Assembly (NCBI GenBank): GCA_021845645.1
Contig: JAJZVM010000104.1
Span: forward strand, 1-14,123
Length of the DNA: 14,123 nucleotides
Source: Bacillota bacterium
Lineage (GTDB): Bacteria > Bacillota_E > JAJZYS01 > JAJYTV01
Reading direction: 5' to 3'
Numbering within the stretch: position 1 is the first letter of the stretch; the number at the start of each line of letters is the position of its first letter. The notes under the pieces were generated by a model. The model did not search any database. It was not told the DNA's origin and was given only the letters and a program-made list of their open reading frames with translations. Positions 5,865 through 11,254 of the stretch are shown in pieces. The translations under genes and the position numbers were made by a program.

Positions 5865-7756
5865 GAAGGATCTGGCTCACCGCATGGGCCGCTGCCCTGC
5901 TCCTCGCCGGCTGCGGCGGAACAGCGCCCAACACGCACGTCACCAGCCCGCAAAAGCACCACCGGGTCGTGCGAGACAAGTCCTACGTGCATCCGGTCGC
6001 CGCGGCAGGCCTGCCCACCTACACCGCGCAGGTGGTGCCGCTTGCGCTCCCGCAGCGACCTGCGCTCACATCGATACGCATGGATACGCCGAGCGACGGC
6101 TGGGCCATCCTTCAGCTCCTGCACGGCACGGCCGCCGCCTACACGAGCGACGGCGGCGCGAGCTGGCATACGCTGCTCGTTCCCACCAGGACGGCGGTGC
6201 AGGTGGACTCGCCGACAGCGAGCACCGCCTTCGTGCTCGAAAACGGCTGCAACCAGGGCCGCTGCGGCCTGACGGCCGTGGAAGCCACGTTCAACGGCGG
6301 ACGGACGTGGCAGAACATCTTCCAGGTCACCGGCTTCTACGCGTCTTCGATCAGCTTCCCGTCGTCGAGCACTGGCTTCATCGTCGGCCACACATCGGGG
6401 ACCGCGGCGGCAACGACCGAGGTCTTCAGCACGACGGACGGCGGCCTCATCTGGAGCAGCCGCGCGACGCTCTGCCCCTACAAAGGATCTGGCCTGCAGG
6501 CCATCTCGTTCCTGAACGCGTACCAGGGCTTCCTGATCTGCGGCGGAGCCGAGGGAGGCGGGCTGCAGCCGAAGTCCTTCTACGCGACACGAGACGGTGG
6601 CCGCAGTTGGACGATGGTCTCGTCGGCGCAGGCGGTCAACGCAAGTCTTGGCGGCCTGCCACTCGCGGGGTACGTGCACAGCATGTTTTTCCTCAGCTCG
6701 CAGACGGGGTTCATCGGCCTCGACCGGGGCGGCATCTATATGACGCGGGACGGCGGTGCGACCTGGCAGGCCGTTTTCGGACAGCCGCTGCCCACCGCAG
6801 GCGGTCAGGCCTTCTCCGTCGGTTTCAGCGACCCGGAGCACGGCTGGCTACTCGCGGGCGATGGCCCCCCGCTCTACACGACGGTCGACGGCGGCCTGAC
6901 ATGGCAGCTTGTCTACCCGCCGCTCAGCCCAAGCACCGCCCTCTCCTTCTTCAGCGACCAGCTCGGCTACGCAGCGGGCTGGACATACGACGGAGCAACC
7001 GTCCTGCGCACCGTGGATGGCGGCCGGACCTGGACCGCTACCGGCGAGGCTCCCGCTTCGCTGTCCACCCTCGAGGTCCTCGGGCCGAGTCAGATCATGG
7101 TGCTCGGCCCGGACGCCCCCTACGTCTCGCTGGACGGCGGGCGGACATGGCAGATCGAGCCCTTCGCGCATGGCTGGTATCCGGCGGCGCTCGGGATGTC
7201 GAGCGTCGACCAGGGTTGGATCATCGGCTACCGTCCAGGCCAGGGCAGGCAGCTCTTCTTCACCCAGGACCTCGGCGCGAAGTGGCAAGCCCTCTCTACG
7301 CCGTTCATTCCGAGCGCCGTTGCACCGCTCGGGGGGCAAACCGTTCTCGGCGTAGGAACGCCGAAGGTGCCGAGCATTTATTTGAAGCCCAACCGTCAGG
7401 GGCGCAAGCCAACTGTGCTGGACTCCGCACTACCCTACCTCTGGCGCAGCGTCGACGGGGGACTGCACTGGATCCCCATCGGCCTGCCCCACTGGCTGCC
7501 TGGGCAGGGAGCTCCGATCGGCATGCGCGTAGGAACCGATGGGCTCGTCTGGCTCTGGTCCGGTCAAAACGTCTGGCTCAGCCTGGACGGCGGCCAGAGC
7601 TTCCGGCGGATCGCGCTGCGTGCAGCCGGCGTGCTTGCGGACGTGAGCTTCGTCGATGAGATGCACGGCTGGCTTCTGACGACGGCAGGCACCGTCTACG
7701 CCACGTCCGACGGCGGTCTCGTCTGGCAGGAGGTCGCCAGCAGCGTCAGCTTCTAG
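5861..7756 (+). CDS. Secreted lipoprotein made of 12 Asp-box (BNR/YCF48-like) repeats, probable beta-propeller
   Basis: The product is 631 aa. It begins with a lipoprotein signal: basic MRRIW, a hydrophobic stretch and lipobox LLAGC with Cys18 as the lipidation site; a low-complexity linker to about residue 60 follows. The remainder is an array of Asp-box turns of the form S/T-x-D-G-G-x-x-W: TSDGGASW (from residue 95), TFNGGRTW, TTDGGLIW, TRDGGRSW, TRDGGATW, TVDGGLTW, TVDGGRTW, SLDGGRTW, TQDLGAKW, SVDGGLHW, SLDGGQSF and TSDGGLVW (from residue 615). Such repeats mark beta-propellers in sialidases, sortilin and the YCF48/HCF136 photosystem assembly factor. Sialidase catalytic residues are not evident, so a binding or assembly role outside the membrane is more likely than glycosidase activity. 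TTG at 5861 has GGAGG 9 nt upstream and overlaps the MFS stop (TTGA). Confidence 0.88.
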   Translation: MRRIWLTAWAAALLLAGCGGTAPNTHVTSPQKHHRVVRDKSYVHPVAAAGLPTYTAQVVPLALPQRPALTSIRMDTPSDGWAILQLLHGTAAAYTSDGGASWHTLLVPTRTAVQVDSPTASTAFVLENGCNQGRCGLTAVEATFNGGRTWQNIFQVTGFYASSISFPSSSTGFIVGHTSGTAAATTEVFSTTDGGLIWSSRATLCPYKGSGLQAISFLNAYQGFLICGGAEGGGLQPKSFYATRDGGRSWTMVSSAQAVNASLGGLPLAGYVHSMFFLSSQTGFIGLDRGGIYMTRDGGATWQAVFGQPLPTAGGQAFSVGFSDPEHGWLLAGDGPPLYTTVDGGLTWQLVYPPLSPSTALSFFSDQLGYAAGWTYDGATVLRTVDGGRTWTATGEAPASLSTLEVLGPSQIMVLGPDAPYVSLDGGRTWQIEPFAHGWYPAALGMSSVDQGWIIGYRPGQGRQLFFTQDLGAKWQALSTPFIPSAVAPLGGQTVLGVGTPKVPSIYLKPNRQGRKPTVLDSALPYLWRSVDGGLHWIPIGLPHWLPGQGAPIGMRVGTDGLVWLWSGQNVWLSLDGGQSFRRIALRAAGVLADVSFVDEMHGWLLTTAGTVYATSDGGLVWQEVASSVSF

Positions 7757-7834
7757 CCGTTCCCGGAAACGCAGACATTCACAGATTGAAGTCCGCAATG
7801 GGCGGGCCGAACAGCCTGGCCGACGACTAGCCTG

Positions 7835-7853
7835 CCGGGGAATCGCACCCCGG
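7835..7853. terminator. Hairpin between two convergent genes
   Basis: CCGGGG-AATCGCA-CCCCGG is a perfect 6-bp stem with a 7-base loop, placed in the 123-bp gap between the lipoprotein stop (7756) and the phosphoesterase stop (7880). No T run flanks it in either direction, so termination is only inferred from position and stability. The remainder of the gap shows nothing else. Confidence 0.35.
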
Positions 7854-7879
7854 AACCGCCGCCGACCATCCAAATCGTT

Positions 7880-8575
7880 TCACGTGGTTCCTACCGTATC
7901 TACCCCCTCCATCAGCACGTAGCGCTGTGCCCAGGCCTTGGCGTCCGGCATGCCGCAGCGCATGATGCGCCTAGCGGCTTGCGTAGTGTCGTATTCCGTC
8001 CGCTTCAACTCGACCTCTTCGCCAAGCAGGGCCCAGTAGGCACCGGTCCCGCCGCCCTGCGGCATGCCCACGCTGCCCGGATGCACCTGAAGCACGCCAC
8101 CCCTGCGCTCGGTACCCTGACGATGGTCGAGGCCAGCGACGACAACGCCGCCGTGCGGCTCGGATAAACTCGGACTCTCTCCGTCCTGCGGCGCGGCATG
8201 GTAGAAGCGGATCTCCCCCAGGTCCTGCGAGTGGAAGCTGAGATCGCGGGGCAGCGCCTCGAGAAAATCACGCTGGTGGCCTGTGATGTGCTCCGCCGCC
8301 CAGCGGACGAGCGGGTCGCAGGTCTGCAGCTCGATCCTGTGTTTCGCCATAAGCAGGTCGTAGCAGGTGACCACGGCACGGTCCGAAGAGCCTTGCAAGA
8401 CGGATGCCCAGTCACCGAGCGCCATCAGGATCTCCATCGTCTCCGCCGGTAGCGGCCCTGCCGCGATGTCGCCGCCAAGGATCACCTTCTCGACGCCCGC
8501 CTTTCTGGCGGCATGCAGCGCGGCTTCGAGCGCGGGCAGGTTGCCATGGATGTCGTACAGCGCGGCGATCCTCAT
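7880..8575 (-). CDS. YfcE-like calcineurin-superfamily metallophosphoesterase with altered metal ligands
   Basis: The product is 231 aa. It begins MRIAALYDIHGNLPALEA, giving the DxH metal motif at D8 and H10, followed by GGD at 34-36. The family's third motif GN(x)D reads GSSDR at 62-66, so the metal-binding Asn is Ser63. H126 in FYHAAP is present, but the last motif GHxH reads GLDH at 148-151, so its first His is Leu149. The spacing between H126 and this motif also looks short for the family. The C-terminus (NPGSVGMP-like HPGSVGMPQ, TGAYWALLG, KRTEYD) is otherwise normal. The second metal site may be lost, so the protein may be mononuclear or non-catalytic. The start is ATG at 8573-8575, with GGAGGG 6 nt upstream; an ATG 15 bp earlier overlaps that ribosome binding site. 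Confidence 0.87.
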   Translation of the reverse strand: MRIAALYDIHGNLPALEAALHAARKAGVEKVILGGDIAAGPLPAETMEILMALGDWASVLQGSSDRAVVTCYDLLMAKHRIELQTCDPLVRWAAEHITGHQRDFLEALPRDLSFHSQDLGEIRFYHAAPQDGESPSLSEPHGGVVVAGLDHRQGTERRGGVLQVHPGSVGMPQGGGTGAYWALLGEEVELKRTEYDTTQAARRIMRCGMPDAKAWAQRYVLMEGVDTVGTT

Positions 8576-8641
8576 ATGATTCCCTCCCATGCGAGAAGAG
8601 ACCTGATCCCCCAGACTGACGGCTTCGCTCGGCCACAGGCA

Positions 8642-8682
8642 ATACCTGCCTCGGTCGCCACGAGACGCGTTGACGCAGGTAT
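8642..8682. promoter_or_regulatory. Long-spaced inverted repeat in a divergent promoter region
   Basis: ATACCTGC (8642-8649) and GCAGGTAT (8675-8682) form a perfect 8-bp inverted repeat whose arms are 33 bp apart centre to centre, about three helical turns. It lies between the phosphoesterase (leftwards) and the Cys/His-rich protein (rightwards), and its right arm touches the candidate -35 box of the latter. It may be a paired operator for a regulator binding on one face of the DNA; the regulator is unknown. Confidence 0.35.
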
Positions 8683-8699
8683 GCCCTTCAGTCTAGGCT
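8670..8699 (+). promoter_or_regulatory. Candidate sigma-A-type promoter of the Cys/His-rich protein
   Basis: TTGACG (8670-8675) and TAGGCT (8694-8699) are separated by 18 bp: a good -35 and a weak -10 that keeps the TA and final T. Transcription would begin near 8706, leaving a leader of about 23 nt that contains the ribosome binding site. The right arm of the inverted repeat falls in the spacer, consistent with repression. Confidence 0.4.
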
Positions 8700-8728
8700 G
8701 ATACCAGGACAAGACTGGAGGGGATCCC

Positions 8729-8893
8729 TTGAAGCTCATTCGCCTCGTGCCGGCCGGTCAAGGTCAGGCGGAGTCGGACCACGTGTGCGGCTGCCACGAC
8801 CACGAAGACGACCACCAGCACGGCGAGGGCCATTCGTGCGGCTGCGGTGGGCACGAGCACGGCGACGGATGCGGTTGCGGCCACACGCACTGA
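8729..8893 (+). CDS. 54-aa Cys/His-rich putative metal-binding protein with three CGC motifs
   Basis: This small gene starts at TTG 8729 with GGAGGGG at 8717-8723, about 7 nt spacing from the GGAGG core; an in-frame stop at 8699-8701 excludes a longer form. After an uncharged-looking start (MKLIRLVPAGQGQ) the protein is an array of metal-ligand motifs: C20-G-C22 followed by HDHEDDHQH, C37-G-C39 followed by GGHEH, and C48-G-C50 followed by GHTH at the C-terminus. It has 6 Cys and 10 His in 54 residues, with 9 acidic residues and 12 Gly between them. By hand count, 45 of 54 codons end in G or C, as in its neighbours. No signal peptide is seen, so it is probably cytosolic. The composition recalls the nickel/zinc-binding tails of SlyD, HypB or UreE, but I recognise no named family. 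It could store, deliver or buffer Ni, Zn, Cu or Co. Confidence 0.8.
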   Translation: MKLIRLVPAGQGQAESDHVCGCHDHEDDHQHGEGHSCGCGGHEHGDGCGCGHTH

Positions 8894-8906
8894 TATAGCT
8901 TCCCCG

Positions 8907-8937
8907 GCGGGCATCGCTAGCGATGCCCGCTTTGCCT
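8907..8937. terminator. Perfectly palindromic bidirectional terminator
   Basis: Bases 8907-8930 are fully self-complementary: arms GCGGGCATCG and CGATGCCCGC around CTAG, followed by TTTGCCTT. It starts 13 nt after the stop of the Cys/His-rich gene and lies before the end of the convergent TetR gene, so it may end both transcripts. The T run is short. Confidence 0.75.
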
Positions 8938-8966
8938 TCCGCTTCCGGCTGCCTGCGACCTTCAGC

Positions 8967-9479
8967 CTACCCGAGATCCCCGGCGATACCGCGCAGTATG
9001 CCGTCCAGAACGAGCCTCGCATCGCTGTCCGAGCCGCGCAGCGACACCTCCAACGCCCCAAGCCACGCGAACACCAGCACGTGTCCGACCGCGCCGGGTC
9101 CCCATGGCCAGAGACCGTGCACGAACCGGCCGAGCGCATCGGGCCCCACACCTGGCCCAGGCTCCGTGAACAGTCTCGCCATGCCGTCCCTCGACGCCAT
9201 GTCCCATGCGACGAGGAGTGCTACACGCACCGCCCGCACACCAGGCGCCACGTCCGACGTGGCCTCGCGCATGGCCGCAAGCAATCTGCCCTCGTACGCC
9301 TCGCGCGCCGCTCGGTAAAGTTCTAGCTTGCCGCCAAAGTGGTGGTAGAGCGCCCCCGTGGTTACGCCGGCCGCGCTTGAGATGGCATAAACGCCCACCG
9401 ATCCGTAGCCATGGGCTGCGAAGGCGGCTTCAGCGGCGGCGAGAATCCGATCGCGAACCGACGCTTCGTCCTTTTCCAT
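8967..9479 (-). CDS. TetR/AcrR-family transcriptional regulator
   Basis: The product is 170 aa, slightly short for the family. The N-terminal helix-turn-helix is clear: RDRILAAAEAAFAAHGYGSVGV, then AISSAAGVTTGALYHHFGGKLELYRAAREAY at about residues 32-62. The C-terminal ligand/dimer domain (about 65-170) is not assignable to a subfamily; it contains many Gly and Val residues and the segment FTEPGPGVGPDALGRF. TetR proteins usually repress a divergent gene and themselves and release DNA on binding a small molecule. No Shine-Dalgarno sequence precedes ATG 9477-9479; TTATGT lies just upstream and could be a -10, so the mRNA may be leaderless. A 34-bp palindrome starts 10 bp upstream of the start. 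Confidence 0.9.
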   Translation of the reverse strand: MEKDEASVRDRILAAAEAAFAAHGYGSVGVYAISSAAGVTTGALYHHFGGKLELYRAAREAYEGRLLAAMREATSDVAPGVRAVRVALLVAWDMASRDGMARLFTEPGPGVGPDALGRFVHGLWPWGPGAVGHVLVFAWLGALEVSLRGSDSDARLVLDGILRGIAGDLG

Positions 9480-9488
9480 GCGTTCAAC

Positions 9489-9522
9489 ATAACACAGTTA
9501 CGCCTTCACGTAATCCCGTTAT
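9489..9522. promoter_or_regulatory. Nested palindromic operator, probably for the adjacent TetR regulator
   Basis: Two perfect dyads share one centre: inner TTACG (9498-9502)-CCTTCA-CGTAA (9509-9513) and outer ATAAC (9489-9493) with GTTAT (9518-9522), separated from the inner arms by ACAG and TCCC. It lies 10 bp upstream of tetR and 5 bp before the AGGAGGG of the divergent reading frame at 9542. This is the place expected for an autoregulatory TetR operator that also controls the divergent gene. Confidence 0.65.
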
Positions 9523-9541
9523 GCCCAGGAGGGCCTATCAC

Positions 9542-9924
9542 TTGCCAAAACCTCGCTTTGGGGGGCCGTTGGTTGGCCGTGATGCCGCGGGTTCCTGCAC
9601 GCGAGCGGCCATCCCCTATTCGCTGCCGGGATAGACGCGCTCACTCAGGCGCCTCCCGCGCGACGGGTTGAGGTGGTGCGTGGGCCCGCCGAGGACAAGG
9701 ACATCCTCACGACCCACGGGGCAGAGGCAGGGCTTGAGGCGCACGCGCTCCTTGGGACTGCGTTCCGTGCGGTCGCGTACACGTGCGTCGCCCCTCGGGT
9801 GAATATGGCCAGGATCGTGCGCGCCACCGAGGCATCTGGGGCCCCGGTCCGCAGCGTAGCCCCGAAGTCTGTTTCGCTGTGGCGGCGGCTCGTACTGGTG
9901 CAGACGAAATCCTGTCGCCACGGG
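9542..9924 (+). pseudogene. Possible frameshifted remnant of the TetR-controlled divergent gene
   Basis: AGGAGGG (9527-9533) and TTG 9542 open a 30-codon frame (MPKPRFGGPLVGRDAAGS...) ending at TAG 9632-9634. Downstream, from about 9586, the frame shifted by one base stays open to 10038 and has coding-like composition: over 84 codons from 9673, G+C is about 71, 55 and 80% at codon positions 1, 2 and 3 by hand count. This second part reads RVEVVRGPAEDKDILTTHG and APRVNMARIVRATEASGAP; I recognise no family. Loss of one base near 9587 would turn one gene into these two pieces. After about 9925 the translation becomes Arg/Ser/Thr-rich and unconvincing. Alternatives are a real short gene from GTG 9673 with a poor ribosome binding site, or noncoding DNA. 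Nothing else is supported in 9523-10016. Confidence 0.35.
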
Positions 9925-10016
9925 GCTGGCGGCGCTGGGGCGGCGCGCAGGATACGGGGCGCTGCCGGGCGAAGCACCACCCGCTCAAGTTGCGCACACG
10001 GCAGGGAGGGGACCAC

Positions 10017-10499
10017 TTGCCAGCACAGATACGCCTGAGGCCGATGAGCGACGACGAGTATCGCACATGGTACGACTGGGTCGTCGGCGACTACGCCGCG
10101 GGACACGCGGCCACCGGCAACATCACGGAGGAAGCGGCACGCGCGATGGCCGACAACGAATTCAGGCAGCTCTTGCCGGACGGAACCGGTTCGCCCGCGC
10201 AACATCTCTACACCGTCACAGACGCCGCGAGCGGCCAAGCGGTCGGCGTGATCTGGTTCGCCGAGCGAACCGACGGCGGCGTTGCACAGGCCTTCATCTA
10301 CAACCTCGTCATCTGGGAGGCGTACCGCGGCAAAGGCTACGGCTCGGCCGCCCTGCTGGCGATCGAGCCGGAGGTGCGGTCCCTGGGCCTGAGCCGGCTC
10401 GCACTCCACGTCTTCGGCTCCAACGTATCCGCGATCCATGTCTACGAGCGGACAGGCTACAGACCGACCAACATCCTGATGGCGAAGGATCTGACGTGA
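10017..10499 (+). CDS. GNAT-family N-acetyltransferase
   Basis: The product is 160 aa. It begins IRLRPMSDDEYRTWYDWVVGDYA, a common opening in this GNAT subgroup. The acetyl-CoA pyrophosphate loop is RGKGYG at residues 104-109, preceded by beta4 AFIYNLVIWEAY. Motif B follows with LHVFGSNVSAIHVYERTGY, where Asn, Ala and Tyr contact CoA or act in catalysis. It transfers acetyl from acetyl-CoA to an unidentified amine. The start is TTG at 10017, with GGAGG at 10005-10009 and 7 nt spacing; a Met ten codons in would remove beta1. It lies 37 bp before a LysE-type exporter on the same strand, so the substrate might be an amino acid or amine, but that is only contextual. Confidence 0.92.
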   Translation: MPAQIRLRPMSDDEYRTWYDWVVGDYAAGHAATGNITEEAARAMADNEFRQLLPDGTGSPAQHLYTVTDAASGQAVGVIWFAERTDGGVAQAFIYNLVIWEAYRGKGYGSAALLAIEPEVRSLGLSRLALHVFGSNVSAIHVYERTGYRPTNILMAKDLT

Positions 10500-10536
10500 C
10501 CGCGACAGAAGGCGGAGCGGAGCGACGGCACATGGT

Positions 10537-11175
10537 ATGACGGGTGCCTTCCTGCACGGTTTCCTGCTCGGCTTGGCGCTGATCCTGCCGCTCGGGCCCC
10601 AGAACACGTTCATCCTGACGCAGGGCGCGACACAGCCCCGTTGGCGCCTTCTGCTGCCAGTCGTCGCGACGGCGGCCCTCTCCGACACGGCCTTGATCAC
10701 CGTGGCGGTTGGCGGCATCTCGCTCGTCGTCCTGGCTATTCCGGCGCTGCGCCTCCTGCTGAGCATCACAGGGGTCCTGTTCCTCGCGTACATGGGCATC
10801 GCTACCTGGACGGCTCCAGCGGGCGCGGCGCCGGATGCGGCACCGGGCGATGGGTCGAAGGGCCGCACTGTGCGCCGCAGCCTGGCGGTGTCGCTGCTCA
10901 ATCCGCACGCGATCATGGACACGGTGGTCGTGATCGGAGGTGGCGCCGCAATGTACGCGTCGTACCTGGACAGATGGTCCTACGCGCTGGGTTCCCTGCT
11001 CGTTTCCTGGCTCTGGTTCTTCGGCCTCGCGCTGGTCGGGCGCGTCATCGGGCAGGCGGCGAGAACCGCAGGGGCCCGGCGCCGCCTAGGTCGCATCTCA
11101 GCGTTGGTGATGTGGGCCGTGGCACTGCGCTATGCCCTGGAGCTCACGCAGTCGGCCATAGCGCACGTCACCTGA
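10537..11175 (+). CDS. LysE/ArgO-type amino-acid exporter
   Basis: The product is 212 aa with five to six membrane spans. The family signature is clear: HGFLLGLALILPLGPQNTFILTQG with GPQN at residues 20-23, and SLLNPHAIMDTVVVIGG with LNPH at 121-124 and Asp128, as in LysE and ArgO, which export lysine or arginine. An Ala/Pro/Gly-rich hydrophilic loop lies between (about residues 92-112), followed by two C-terminal spans. The start at ATG 10537 fits the family's N-terminus, but the only purine-rich site (GGAG) is about 14 nt away, so translation may be weak or coupled to the GNAT gene. Substrate is not determined. The short GNAT-to-exporter gap suggests cotranscription. Confidence 0.9.
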   Translation: MTGAFLHGFLLGLALILPLGPQNTFILTQGATQPRWRLLLPVVATAALSDTALITVAVGGISLVVLAIPALRLLLSITGVLFLAYMGIATWTAPAGAAPDAAPGDGSKGRTVRRSLAVSLLNPHAIMDTVVVIGGGAAMYASYLDRWSYALGSLLVSWLWFFGLALVGRVIGQAARTAGARRRLGRISALVMWAVALRYALELTQSAIAHVT

Positions 11176-11254
11176 CTCGGGTATGGTGCCACCCTGCCTC
11201 TGTCCTGTCCGAAAGCCGCCAGCGAAGGTCACGCAAATACGTCAAAATGGGTCC

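Noticed and set aside
4494..6841. Two long minus-strand frames (about 400 codons each) opposite the MFS and lipoprotein genes.
   Set aside because: Both are antisense shadows of strongly supported genes and show no motifs.
7835..7853. On the minus strand this hairpin resembles a tRNA T-arm (loop TGCGATT).
   Set aside because: The loop has G at the invariant second T, and no acceptor, D or anticodon stems can be built around it; the left side runs into the phosphoesterase gene.
9645..10922. 425-codon minus-strand frame across the tetR-GNAT gap, the GNAT gene and part of the exporter.
   Set aside because: It covers two clear plus-strand genes, and the base pattern over the gap favours plus-strand coding.
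11176..11254. Possible Ada box (A-rich core near GCAAATAC) before the Ada-AlkA gene.
   Set aside because: The similarity to the E. coli ada/alkA sites is only a few bases and cannot be told from chance here.
11183..11254. 24-residue N-terminal extension of the Ada-AlkA protein from ATG 11183.
   Set aside because: The extension (MVPPCLCPVRKPPAK...) does not match the family, whereas MLNDAIRW at 11255 does.
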